A stretch of DNA of 26,234 nucleotides from Lachnospiraceae bacterium UBA7179 (GTDB lineage: Bacteria > Bacillota > Clostridia > Lachnospirales > Lachnospiraceae), in the NCBI GenBank assembly GCA_002491195.1, contig DKVL01000002.1, positions 1-26,234 on the forward strand. The letters run 5' to 3'. Positions 1 to 7,105 of the stretch are shown piece after piece. The position numbers were made by a program, and so were the translations under genes. The notes under the pieces were generated by a model. The model was not told the DNA's origin. It ran no database searches and saw nothing but the letters and a program-made list of their open reading frames with translations. Every line of letters begins with the position of its first letter. Positions within the stretch are counted from its first letter, which is position 1.

Positions 1-44
1 GACGAACGAAGTTCGTTTTGCAATTTTTGCATGTATTTTTGCCT

Positions 45-70
45 GTTACTGGAACGGAGTGAACAGTAAC
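45..70. repeat. Short palindromic repeat matching an IS66 end
   Basis: An imperfect palindrome: GTTACTGGAAC at 45-55, then GTGAACAGTAAC at 59-70. The right half is identical to the terminal repeat of the IS66-family element at 19536-21786. The 8-bp flanks differ, so it is not a recent insertion. It could be a REP-like dispersed repeat or a remnant of IS ends. Confidence 0.5.
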
Positions 71-110
71 ACGGTAAATGCAGTCTGTGAGACTTCGTTA
101 GACATTCCCT

Positions 111-139
111 TTGACTTTCTGTGAAGTTTAGTATATACT
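111..139 (+). promoter_or_regulatory. Sigma-A type promoter for the SEC-C gene
   Basis: TTGACT at 111-116 and TATACT at 134-139 with a 17-bp spacer. The predicted start of transcription, near 146, lies within the inverted repeat at 144-169. Confidence 0.6.
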
Positions 140-143
140 GATA

Positions 144-169
144 CTGTCCGTACAGAGAGATACGGACAG
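144..169 (+). repeat. 9-bp perfect hairpin at the predicted mRNA 5' end
   Basis: CTGTCCGTA (144-152) pairs with TACGGACAG (161-169) around an 8-base loop. No T-tract follows, so it is not a standard terminator. Its position at the predicted 5' end suggests an mRNA-stabilising or regulatory hairpin; that role is inference. Confidence 0.5.
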
Positions 170-250
170 CATTGATTGCGAAATCAACACCGCGGAGAGT
201 TTAACTGTGGTACGAAAATATGTGATAAAGACGAAAGGATGTTAACGATC

Positions 251-769
251 ATGGCAGAAGAAAAGACATTATTAGACCAGTGGAGAGGGATGGCCTACAA
301 CGAGAAAACGGATAAAAACACGCTGCAGAAGCTTTGGATTGACTATTTCCAGAAAGAAAAAGAGATCTATCAGCAGCTTTTGGCAAACCCTGACGAGGAA
401 GTGAGAGGAACCGTAAAAGAACTGGCGGAAAAGTACAGTGTGGACATCATGACAATGACAGGGTTCCTTGATGGGATCAACGAAAGCTTGAAGGCAGCAA
501 ACCCGATCGAGGAGATGAACGAGGACACGGAGGTGAGCCTTGGATTTGACAAGGAGCTTCTCTACAAAAATATGGTGGCGGCAGAGGCGGACTGGCTGTA
601 CAATCTGGAGGAGTGGAATGCCATTTTTGACGAGGACAAGAAGAAAGCGCTCTACAAAGAACAGAAGTCCTCGACAACGATCGTGAAGGAGACCAAGATT
701 TACCCGAATGATCCCTGTCCATGCGGCAGCGGCAAGAAATATAAAAAGTGTTGTGGGAAAAATAAATAA
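251..769 (+). CDS. SEC-C motif protein, about 172 aa
   Basis: The protein is acidic and largely helical, and ends in a SEC-C zinc-binding motif: PNDPCPCGSGKKYKKCCG with the CxC...CC ligands in the last 20 residues. SEC-C motifs occur at the SecA C-terminus and in many small proteins where they bind zinc; the N-terminal 150 residues match nothing I can name. The start at 251 (MAEEKTLL) is preferred because AAAGGA at 234-239 is well placed. The frame extends upstream to a TTG at 176 and an ATG at 239, but neither has a good ribosome binding site. The gene has its own promoter. No clear terminator separates it from the thrS leader. Function unknown. Confidence 0.85.
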   Translation: MAEEKTLLDQWRGMAYNEKTDKNTLQKLWIDYFQKEKEIYQQLLANPDEEVRGTVKELAEKYSVDIMTMTGFLDGINESLKAANPIEEMNEDTEVSLGFDKELLYKNMVAAEADWLYNLEEWNAIFDEDKKKALYKEQKSSTTIVKETKIYPNDPCPCGSGKKYKKCCGKNK

Positions 770-795
770 ATCTGCAGACTTTTAAAAATTTACTC

Positions 796-824
796 TTTAC
801 AATCTGCGAATTTAGGGATAATAT
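796..824 (+). promoter_or_regulatory. Promoter of the thrS T-box transcript
   Basis: TTTACA at 796-801 and TAATAT at 819-824 with a 17-bp spacer, directly upstream of the T-box leader. It lies close behind the SEC-C stop codon. Confidence 0.5.
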
Positions 825-830
825 AGTTAG

Positions 831-1177
831 TAAGTGGTAACAATAGAGCATAAAATGAAACAATCGTAAATAGAGCAACACGTTGATGAGACGAGTAGGA
901 TATTGCAATGTATCAGAGAGAAGCGCCGTCTGTGCTGAAAGCGCTTTTGCAGGAGATATCTGAAAACTACCTTGGAGTGGCCCCAATCCGGTCCGGTGAT
1001 TCCGTTATAATCGATGAGCGGTCTGTTCAGAGACTGTACAAACAGCGCAGGCATGCCATAAACATATGGCAGGTGAAGTGCCGGAGCTGGTTTAGCAGTT
1101 TTTGTGCGGGCAAGCAGGGTGGAACCGCGTTGATACGTCCCATGCATTACAGGAAATGTAGTGTGTGGGATTTTTTT
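831..1177 (+). promoter_or_regulatory. T-box leader, threonine-specific
   Basis: A transcription-attenuation riboswitch that senses uncharged tRNA-Thr. The T-box sequence AGGGTGGAACCGCG is at 1116-1129. An AGTA motif at 894-897 marks the base of Stem I. The 3' side of Stem I carries GAAAACTACC (962-971), giving specifier ACU (966-968) or ACC (969-971), both threonine codons. In the antiterminator GGG (1117-1119) pairs with CCC (1139-1141) and GCG (1127-1129) with CGU (1136-1138), enclosing the UGGAACC bulge. UGGA would pair with a tRNA ending in UCCA, which fits U73 of Gram-positive tRNA-Thr. A 98-codon open frame across this region is incidental. Confidence 0.93.
1138..1177 (+). terminator. 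T-box attenuator terminator (thrS leader)
   Basis: A 13-bp stem with a few G-U pairs, TCCCATGCATTAC (1138-1150) with GTAGTGTGTGGGA (1158-1170), followed by seven T residues (1171-1177). The 5' arm shares CGTCCC with the antiterminator, so the two folds exclude each other. Confidence 0.9.
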
Positions 1178-1231
1178 ATGCACGGGCCGCGCTGCACACC
1201 TTAAAAATATAGAAAAGTAAAGGAGAATGTC

Positions 1232-1432
1232 ATGATGGAAGAAATCAAAACAAATTACAAAGAGTATCTGCTGCCAGCGTTATGTCTTGTAGTGGGAATC
1301 CTGATCGGTTTCCTGCTGTCACCTGTAAAAAGCGGTAAAATATGCGTGCTGAGCCACAATACAATCGGCTCAAAGAACGGATGCGGGAACAAGGCGGATG
1401 ATATAATGGTTGCGGCGCGCAAGGAAGCGTGA
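1232..1432 (+). CDS. Small membrane protein, 66 aa, unknown function
   Basis: A 66-residue protein with one strongly hydrophobic segment (about residues 13-30, LLPALCLVVGILIGFLLS) followed by a polar tail containing two cysteines (NGCGN and, further upstream, KICVL). AAAGGAG at 1219-1225 supports the ATG at 1232; a second ATG follows at 1235. It is the first gene after the threonine T-box and precedes thrS, so its expression should rise when tRNA-Thr is uncharged. I do not recognise a family. A role linked to threonine status is inference from position only. Coding potential is supported by the ribosome binding site and the clean membrane segment. Confidence 0.7.
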   Translation: MMEEIKTNYKEYLLPALCLVVGILIGFLLSPVKSGKICVLSHNTIGSKNGCGNKADDIMVAARKEA

Positions 1433-1433
1433 A

Positions 1434-1602
1434 GTGTGTAAAGAACTTCTAAGCGGCCAAAGGACGCCCGCTAAGAAGTTCTAAGTTACACACTGGAAGA
1501 ATGCCAAAGGGCAGGCATTCTTCTCACGGATTGTTTGTGCCGCTTATGGCGGCATTCGTTCAACGAAATGTTTGTGTCGCTGAGGCGGTATTGAAGGAGG
1601 TA
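1434..1602 (+). repeat. Cluster of hairpins between the 66-aa gene and thrS
   Basis: At least three inverted repeats fill this gap. The first pairs GTGTGTA plus AGAACTTCTAAGCGG (1434-1456) with CCGCTAAGAAGTTCT plus TTACACAC (1468-1493). The second is a perfect 10-bp stem, GAAGAATGCC (1496-1505) with GGCATTCTTC (1514-1523). The third is TGCCGC with GCGGCA near 1538-1554. A degenerate copy of the third (TGTCGC...GGCGGT) follows before 1592. None has a T-tract. They may be dispersed intergenic repeats or mRNA processing and stability elements. Confidence 0.7.
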
Positions 1603-1607
1603 TAAAA

Positions 1608-3581
1608 ATGAAAATTACGTTAAAAGACGGCTCTGTAAAAGAGTACAGTGAGGCGAAATCAATTATTGACATCGCAAAGGATATCAGTGAAGGGCTTGCA
1701 CGTGTGGCGTGTGCGGGCGAGATCAACGGAGAGATGGCAGACTTAAGAACAGTGATTGAGAAGGACTGCGAGCTCAATATCATCACAGCAACCGATCCGA
1801 AAGCGCTCTATGTGATCAGGCATACGGCGTCGCATGTGCTTGCGGAAGCGGTAAAGCGCCTGTTCCCGAATGCAAAGGTGACGATTGGACCGGCGATCGA
1901 CGAGGGCTTTTACTACGATTTTGACGCCGATCCGTTTTCCAGGGAGGATCTGGACAAGATCGAGGCAGAAATGAAAAAGATCATCAAAGAGGGTCATGAG
2001 ATCTCGCGTTTCACGCTTCCAAGGGCAGAGGCGATCAAGTTTATGGAAGAAAAAGGCGAGCCGTTCAAAGTAGAACTGATACAGGATCTGCCGGAGGACG
2101 CCGAGATCAGCTTTTATGATCAGGGCGGCTTTGTAGACCTGTGTGCAGGACCGCACCTGATGAGCACGAAGGGCATCAAGGCATTTAAACTGACATCTTC
2201 CTCTATGGCATATTGGAGAGGCGACTCCAACAAGGCACGCCTGCAGCGGATTTACGGTACAGCCTACAACAAAAAAGAAGAACTTGCAGAGCATTTAGAG
2301 CGCATGGAGGATGCAAAGCGCCGCGACCACAACAAGCTTGGACGCGAGATGGATCTGTTCACAACGGTAGATGTGATCGGACAGGGACTTCCTCTCTTTA
2401 CACCAAAGGGAACGAAAATGATCATGAAACTCCAGAGATGGATCGAGGATCTCGAGGACAATGAGTGGGGATACATGCGGACGAGAACACCATTGATGGC
2501 AAAGTCCGATCTCTATAAGATTTCAGGACACTGGGATCATTACAAGGAAGGCATGTTTGTATTTGGAGATGAGGAGAAAGACAAGGAAGTGTTTGCGCTC
2601 CGCCCGATGACATGTCCTTTCCAGTACTATGTATATAAAAATTCGCAGAAGTCCTATCGCGATCTTCCATGCAGATACAGCGAGACTTCTACCCTGTTTC
2701 GAAATGAGGATTCCGGCGAGATGCACGGACTGACCAGAGTGCGCCAGTTTACGATTTCAGAGGGACATCTGATCGTCCGTCCGGATCAGATGGTGGAGGA
2801 GTTTAAGGGGTGTCTCGCGCTGGCTAAATACTGTCTTGAGACACTCGGCGTAAACGACGACGTAACTTATCATTTGTCCAAGTGGGATCCGGAAAACAGG
2901 GAAAAATATATCGGGGAGCCAGAGGTATGGAATCAGACAGAGCAGCATATCAGGGAGATTTTGACAGAGCTGAAAATTCCGTTTGTGGAGGATGTCGGGG
3001 AGGCGGCATTCTATGGCCCAAAGGTAGATATTAACGCGAAGAATGTCTATGGCAAGGAAGACACGATGATCACGATTCAGTGGGATGCGCTGCTTGCAGA
3101 ACAGTTTGACATGTACTATATTGATCAGAATGGAGACAAAGTTCGTCCTTATATTATTCACAGGACTTCCATGGGCTGCTATGAGCGCACGCTCGCATGG
3201 CTGATTGAAAAATACGCCGGAAAGTTCCCGACATGGCTCTGCGCGGAGCAGGTGCGCGTACTTCCGATTTCCGATAAATACGAGGACTATGCACAGAGCG
3301 TGTGCAAAGAGCTGAAAAAAGCCGGGATTGACGCCACGGTTGACAGCCGTTCGGAGAAAATCGGCTTCAAGATCCGCGAGGCAAGACTGGATAAACTCCC
3401 GTATATGCTTGTGGTAGGACAGCAGGAGGAGGCAGATCACACAGTGTCCGTCAGAAGCCGTTTTGCAGGCGATGAAGGCGCAAAATCACTGGAAAGCTTT
3501 ATTGCGGATATCACAGAGGAGATTCGAAATAAGACAATCCGCGAGGAGCTTCCTATCGAGGAAAATAAATCATTGAAATAA
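1608..3581 (+). CDS. thrS: Threonyl-tRNA synthetase
   Basis: Charges tRNA-Thr with threonine in the cytoplasm. The 657 residues cover the complete family layout: TGS domain (1-62), editing domain with HTASH (H72, H76) and C179/H183 in DLCAGPHL, class II catalytic core with motif 2 (LFRNEDSGEMHGLTRVRQF, about 363-381) and motif 3 (HRTSMGCYERTLAW), and a C-terminal anticodon-binding domain from about residue 545. The expected zinc ligands are C336, H387 and H518. The start is fixed by GAAGGAGGT seven bases upstream. Transcription is controlled by the T-box leader, and the 66-aa membrane protein gene and a hairpin cluster precede it in the same transcript. No clear terminator is seen after the stop codon. 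Confidence 0.98.
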   Translation: MKITLKDGSVKEYSEAKSIIDIAKDISEGLARVACAGEINGEMADLRTVIEKDCELNIITATDPKALYVIRHTASHVLAEAVKRLFPNAKVTIGPAIDEGFYYDFDADPFSREDLDKIEAEMKKIIKEGHEISRFTLPRAEAIKFMEEKGEPFKVELIQDLPEDAEISFYDQGGFVDLCAGPHLMSTKGIKAFKLTSSSMAYWRGDSNKARLQRIYGTAYNKKEELAEHLERMEDAKRRDHNKLGREMDLFTTVDVIGQGLPLFTPKGTKMIMKLQRWIEDLEDNEWGYMRTRTPLMAKSDLYKISGHWDHYKEGMFVFGDEEKDKEVFALRPMTCPFQYYVYKNSQKSYRDLPCRYSETSTLFRNEDSGEMHGLTRVRQFTISEGHLIVRPDQMVEEFKGCLALAKYCLETLGVNDDVTYHLSKWDPENREKYIGEPEVWNQTEQHIREILTELKIPFVEDVGEAAFYGPKVDINAKNVYGKEDTMITIQWDALLAEQFDMYYIDQNGDKVRPYIIHRTSMGCYERTLAWLIEKYAGKFPTWLCAEQVRVLPISDKYEDYAQSVCKELKKAGIDATVDSRSEKIGFKIREARLDKLPYMLVVGQQEEADHTVSVRSRFAGDEGAKSLESFIADITEEIRNKTIREELPIEENKSLK

Positions 3582-3681
3582 GAATAACACAGGTTGATGC
3601 CAGGCATACTAAGAAGGAGTTTATGGGATAAAAAACTCAATACTGCTGTGAAAATATGTGATAGTATTAGGAGGTATGACT

Positions 3682-3996
3682 ATGTCTGAATTAACCTGTG
3701 GAGTATGCAATTGTACCTACAACAAAGACCGCTGCTGCTGCAAGGGCGATATCATGGTGGGAGGAAAACATTCCTGCGACTGCGATGACACCTGCTGTGA
3801 GAGCTTTCACAAGAGAAGCGGAGACAGCTTTACGAGCGCAGTTTCACACCCAAGCCAGCATATCAACATCGACTGCGAGGCGGTGAAGTGCGTATACAAT
3901 ACGGATTACCGCTGCAATGCGGAGCATGTGGACATCAAAGGAAACCATGCGGGCACAAGCGGCGAGACGCTCTGCGCAACGTTCCGCGAAAAATAA
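3682..3996 (+). CDS. DUF1540 cysteine-rich protein, 104 aa
   Basis: Contains two DUF1540-type repeats. The first is around CGVCNCTYNKDRCCCKGDI near the N-terminus and the second around CEAVKCVYNTDYRCNAEHVDI near residue 65. The many cysteines suggest metal binding; the molecular function of DUF1540 is not established. The ATG at 3682 is chosen because AGGAGGT lies at 3669-3675; an in-frame GTG at 3658 has no such site. A hairpin follows the gene. It stands alone between thrS and the two-component system. Confidence 0.9.
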   Translation: MSELTCGVCNCTYNKDRCCCKGDIMVGGKHSCDCDDTCCESFHKRSGDSFTSAVSHPSQHINIDCEAVKCVYNTDYRCNAEHVDIKGNHAGTSGETLCATFREK

Positions 3997-4008
3997 ATGA
4001 GCTGTTGC

Positions 4009-4034
4009 GGCGCAAGAAATCGCTTTCTTGCGCC
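4009..4034 (+). terminator. Hairpin after the DUF1540 gene
   Basis: Perfect 11-bp stem, GGCGCAAGAAA (4009-4019) with TTTCTTGCGCC (4024-4034), and a TCGC loop, 12 bases after the stop codon. The missing T-tract makes it a weak intrinsic terminator; it may instead protect the mRNA 3' end. Confidence 0.55.
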
Positions 4035-4074
4035 GTGCTGCGTCCGGGCTCAATATAGAAAGTTTTTATCCGTT

Positions 4075-4107
4075 TTTTAAGTACATTTCAACAAGAGCCT
4101 GTATTCT
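4075..4107 (+). promoter_or_regulatory. Putative regulated promoter of the two-component operon
   Basis: The box TTTTAAGTACATTT (4075-4088) lies 20 bases (counted from TTTAAG) before a -10-like TATTCT (4102-4107). The same box and spacing recur at 6366-6398 in front of the next operon. No good -35 hexamer is present, as expected for an activator-dependent promoter. Binding by the adjacent regulator is inference. Confidence 0.45.
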
Positions 4108-4112
4108 GGATC

Positions 4113-4294
4113 TAGAGCATGTTTGAAAAATCATTCCTGCCATCTGCACGCCCCACTTTGCGTGATATTTGCGCCAAATTCAGGTTACATAGCCCGCTAT
4201 GCGCCCTTCATTTGGCCAATCATCTGTAAGATGATTTAATCTCCCACAAACTGTGACGCACATCTGGCAGAAAGCATTTTTCAAACACGCTCTA
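4113..4294. repeat. 182-bp inverted-repeat element, structured 5' leader
   Basis: The ends form a long inverted repeat: the 30 bases from 4113 (TAGAGCATGTTTGAAAAAT...) match the reverse complement of the right end (4265-4294) at 26 positions. The interior holds further stems: GCCAAAT with ATTTGGC (about 4173-4216), enclosing CATAGC/GCTATG, and AATCATC with GATGATT (about 4218-4236). It fills the gap between the predicted promoter and the regulator's ribosome binding site, so the mRNA would begin with it. It could be a MITE-like dispersed element, a cis-acting RNA, or both. I cannot assign a known RNA family. Confidence 0.75.
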
Positions 4295-4313
4295 AAACAA
4301 GGAGGCTGCCATC

Positions 4314-4991
4314 ATGCGTATTTTAATTGCAGAGGATGAAGTTGAGCTTGCAAAAGGGTTAAAGTTTCTGTTGGAAAAAAATAAATTTACGGTTGACATT
4401 GTGCACGATGGGGCAGAAGCAGTGGACTGCTTTCACTGTTCAGAATACGATGTGATCGTATTAGATATTATGATGCCTAAAGTGGATGGTCTTGAGGTGC
4501 TGCGTCATATCAGAAGGAGTAAATCTAGTGTTCCTGTCCTGATGCTGACGGCAAAGGCGGAAGTAGAGGACCGCGTGGCCGGCCTTGAGGCAGGAGCGGA
4601 TGACTATCTTCCCAAACCCTTTGCAAGCAGGGAATTTATAGCACGCGTAAAGGCGCTTTCGCGCAGGAATGCAGGGTATGCGGATCTTGTCCTGTCCTTT
4701 GGGGATGTACAGCTGGACTGCAACAAATATGAGCTTGCCTGCCGGGGGGACAGCGTGCGCCTGAACAACAAGGAATTTCAGCTGGCGGAGTTATTCATAC
4801 AGCACCCGCACTATGTCTTTTCCACCAATCATCTGATGGATAAGATCTGGGGACAGGACTCGGACGCTGACATGAGTGTCGTGTGGACTTATATCGGGTT
4901 TGTGCGCAAAAAGCTCCGGCAGATTGGGAGCAGTGTGGAGATACGGACAGTCCGCGGAGCAGGATACTCACTGGAGGGACAGGAATGCTAA
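4314..4991 (+). CDS. OmpR/PhoB-family response regulator
   Basis: A 225-residue two-component DNA-binding regulator. The receiver domain (1-115) has the acidic pocket (E7, D8), phospho-acceptor D51 in VIVLDIMMPKVDG, T79 in LTAK and K100 in LPKPF. A winged-helix DNA-binding domain covers about 125-225 and ends in the typical VRGAGY segment. AAGGAGG lies just upstream of the ATG. The 3' end overlaps the sensor kinase start by 7 bases, so the pair is translationally coupled. The neighbouring ABC transporter operon and the shared promoter box make that operon the most likely target; the signal is unknown. Confidence 0.95.
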   Translation: MRILIAEDEVELAKGLKFLLEKNKFTVDIVHDGAEAVDCFHCSEYDVIVLDIMMPKVDGLEVLRHIRRSKSSVPVLMLTAKAEVEDRVAGLEAGADDYLPKPFASREFIARVKALSRRNAGYADLVLSFGDVQLDCNKYELACRGDSVRLNNKEFQLAELFIQHPHYVFSTNHLMDKIWGQDSDADMSVVWTYIGFVRKKLRQIGSSVEIRTVRGAGYSLEGQEC

Positions 4992-6268
4992 AGAAAATGC
5001 AGCGGCGGTTTATTATGGCGGCAATGGCGGCATTTGGTACAGTGATGTTTGTGCTGGTGGTGGGCATCAACATAATCAATTACGATCGGACGATATCTGT
5101 ACAGGATGATATGGCGGCGAGCCTTTTGGAGTACGCACAGCAGATGTATGCGCACAGAGAAAACGAATTGGCAGATGGCGGTGTCAGCACACAGCGTCAT
5201 TGGAATCCGGCCTATTCGGAACCGGAGTTTCCTCCGATTGCAGAGATGCCGGGAGGCGGGCCGGAAGCGCGGTATACGACTCGCTTTTTCGCCGTGTACC
5301 GTAATCTGTCCGGGGAGATCGAGGTTATTTCGAGGGATCACATCTACTCGATCGATGAGGATACGGCCAAGGAATATGCGGAAGCAGTGCTCCAAAAAGG
5401 AAGGGAAAAAGGATATTATGGAGAGTATCGCTATCTTGTGGACGCAGGCAGCACGGGGAGTACGGTCCTGTTTCTGAATGCTACTCCTGTCCTGCAGTTT
5501 ATGAGAACTCTGCTCATTGTCTCTACGGCGACAGGGATTTTCAGTCTGTTGGTCGTTTTGATCCTGGTGCTGCTCTTTTCACAATATGCGGTCAGGCCTT
5601 ACGTGAAAAATATGGAGCGGCAGAAGCAGTTTATCACAGACGCCGGACATGAGCTGAAGACGCCGCTCACCGCCATCGCGACCAGTGCGGACATTGCGGC
5701 GATGGAGTATGAAGGGGACGAGTGGATTTCCAGTATACAGAAACAGACAGCACGCCTTACACGTCTGGTGGGGGAGCTTGTGGCTTTGTCAAGGCTGGAT
5801 GAGGAGATACCTTTTCCCGAAAAGTGCATATTTTCTGTGAGTGATGCCGCGTGGGAGACTGCAGAGCCGTTTGCTGTCCGCGCAAAGGCGGAGGGAAAAC
5901 AGTATCATCAGAATATCGGTGACAATCTGTCGCTGTATGGAGACCGTAATGCCATTCAGCAGCTGATTTCCATTCTGCTTGACAATGCAGTGAAATACAC
6001 AGACACAGGTGGTGAGGTCCGTCTGGATCTTTACCGCAGGCGGCGGAAGATCTGTATAGAGGTCATGAATACCTGCAGCCTGCCGGAAACAGCGGATCTG
6101 GAGAGGCTGTTTGACCGTTTTTACCGCGTGGACGAATCACGCTCCACACGCACCGGTGGAACAGGAATCGGCCTTGCTATGGCACAGGCGATCGCAGAGA
6201 CGCACGGCGGAAAAATCAGGGCGGAGCGCACAGACGCGACAAGAATCCGATTCAGGGTTATCTTGTGA
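4985..6268 (+). CDS. Membrane sensor histidine kinase
   Basis: A 427-residue kinase starting at the ATG at 4985, supported by GGAGGG at 4973-4978; the same frame is open further upstream inside the regulator gene, but without a start signal. Transmembrane segment 1 spans about residues 10-30 and segment 2 about 175-199, enclosing an extracytoplasmic sensor region of about 145 residues that I cannot match to a named domain. The H-box is DAGHELKTPLTAIA with phosphorylated H222. The N-box is LLDNAVKYTDTGGEV and the G-box is GGTGIGLAMA. This is the cognate partner of the upstream regulator, and a strong terminator follows. Confidence 0.95.
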   Translation: MLKKMQRRFIMAAMAAFGTVMFVLVVGINIINYDRTISVQDDMAASLLEYAQQMYAHRENELADGGVSTQRHWNPAYSEPEFPPIAEMPGGGPEARYTTRFFAVYRNLSGEIEVISRDHIYSIDEDTAKEYAEAVLQKGREKGYYGEYRYLVDAGSTGSTVLFLNATPVLQFMRTLLIVSTATGIFSLLVVLILVLLFSQYAVRPYVKNMERQKQFITDAGHELKTPLTAIATSADIAAMEYEGDEWISSIQKQTARLTRLVGELVALSRLDEEIPFPEKCIFSVSDAAWETAEPFAVRAKAEGKQYHQNIGDNLSLYGDRNAIQQLISILLDNAVKYTDTGGEVRLDLYRRRRKICIEVMNTCSLPETADLERLFDRFYRVDESRSTRTGGTGIGLAMAQAIAETHGGKIRAERTDATRIRFRVIL

Positions 6269-6281
6269 ATTTGGGGACTAT

Positions 6282-6310
6282 AAAAAGAGCATTTTCGGAT
6301 GCTCTTTTTT
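6282..6310 (+). terminator. Intrinsic terminator of the two-component operon
   Basis: AAAAAGAGCAT (6282-6292) pairs with ATGCTCTTTTT (6299-6309) around a TTTCGG loop, followed by the T-run. The A-run on the left would let it work on both strands. Confidence 0.9.
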
Positions 6311-6365
6311 GCGCGGTTCCATGCAAAAGAGATATCCAATAATTTCAAACAAAAGACACAATTTA

Positions 6366-6398
6366 TTTTAAGTACATTTTAGGAAATCACAGTATAGT
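6366..6398 (+). promoter_or_regulatory. Putative regulated promoter of the transporter operon
   Basis: TTTTAAGTACATTT (6366-6379) is identical to the box at 4075-4088, and TATAGT (6393-6398) lies at the same 20-base distance from TTTAAG. It follows the terminator of the two-component operon and is the only promoter candidate seen before the transporter genes. Confidence 0.5.
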
Positions 6399-6404
6399 AT
6401 TCAC

Positions 6405-6615
6405 AGGACGTGTAAAAAAAGTGTTTTCGTGAGAAAGAATTGGTGCCGGACGGGCAGGTGCAGCAGGCTGCGTCAACCACTTTTTGTGCTGTGCGGTCTT
6501 TGTCTGGTAAAGGATATGTGAAATGAAAAAGAGGTACGTAACATTGCGGAACACTGCTTTTACACGTCTTGTTACAGCCAACGGTTACAAATGGTTATAT
6601 CGAAAGGAGAGCAGT
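6405..6615 (+). other. Long leader before the 148-aa gene
   Basis: About 210 bases between the predicted transcription start and the preferred start codon at 6616. I see no known riboswitch or terminator in it. It contains an in-frame alternative start (ATG 6523) with TAAAGGA at about 6508-6514, which would add a basic 31-residue N-terminal extension. Confidence 0.5.
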
Positions 6616-7062
6616 ATGAATCTATCAATCAATACCAACAACAGCGCTATGGAAACGATGGAGCGCACGAGTGTCGGAAAAGCACAGGATAACATGGAGC
6701 GCGCATATGCCGGAAAGGCGAAGGAAAACACAGAGCGCACAAGTGCCCAAAAAGCGGATGAAAGCGCAAGACAGCAGGCGGAGGAAGCAAGGGAGTACAC
6801 AGCTGTGTCTGTGCAGGGCGACACGGTCGAGATTTCCCTGGAAGGAAAGGCGGCAGGCGGGACTTCAGGCGATGATGCGGCTGCGGCGGAGAGCGAGGAT
6901 GGAAAAGTAACCAGAATCGTCACAGAGACGGATACCACGCAGGCATCAGCTTCCCAGACGTATCAGTTGTCATCCTATACGGAAAACGAACTGAGACAAA
7001 TGTACCAAAACGGTGAAATTACCAAGGCGGAGTATGATGAGGAGCTGGAAAGCCGGGAATGA
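6616..7062 (+). CDS. Repeat-containing acidic protein, 148 aa
   Basis: The N-terminal part has three imperfect 12-residue repeats: METMERTSVGKAQDN, MERAYAGKAKEN and TERTSAQKADES. A Glu/Ala-rich middle follows, with VQGDTVEISLEGK and then an acidic Ala/Gly stretch. The C-terminus (SYTENELRQMYQNGEITKAE) looks like a SHOCT-type short helical domain, in which LxxMYxxGEIT is typical. AAAGGAGA at 6603-6610 supports the ATG at 6616; ATG 6523 is the alternative. No signal peptide or membrane segment is seen with the preferred start. It is the first gene after the shared promoter box and lies 43 bases before the ABC ATPase, so it is probably cotranscribed. Function unknown. Confidence 0.75.
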   Translation: MNLSINTNNSAMETMERTSVGKAQDNMERAYAGKAKENTERTSAQKADESARQQAEEAREYTAVSVQGDTVEISLEGKAAGGTSGDDAAAAESEDGKVTRIVTETDTTQASASQTYQLSSYTENELRQMYQNGEITKAEYDEELESRE

Positions 7063-7105
7063 CAGTCGGTCATAGCGAAAAAGATTGCTGCGAGGGAGAA
7101 TGAAA

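Noticed and set aside
1..19. Possible terminator tail of an upstream gene (ACGAAC/GTTCGT hairpin plus TTTT)
   Set aside because: The hairpin has a 3-base loop and only 6 bp, and the sequence before the window is unknown.
908..1204. 98-codon plus-strand frame over the thrS leader
   Set aside because: It is made of T-box RNA structure, including the terminator and its T-tract.
2757..3440. 227-codon minus-strand frame inside thrS
   Set aside because: It is antisense to conserved catalytic and anticodon-binding domains and has no credible start signal.
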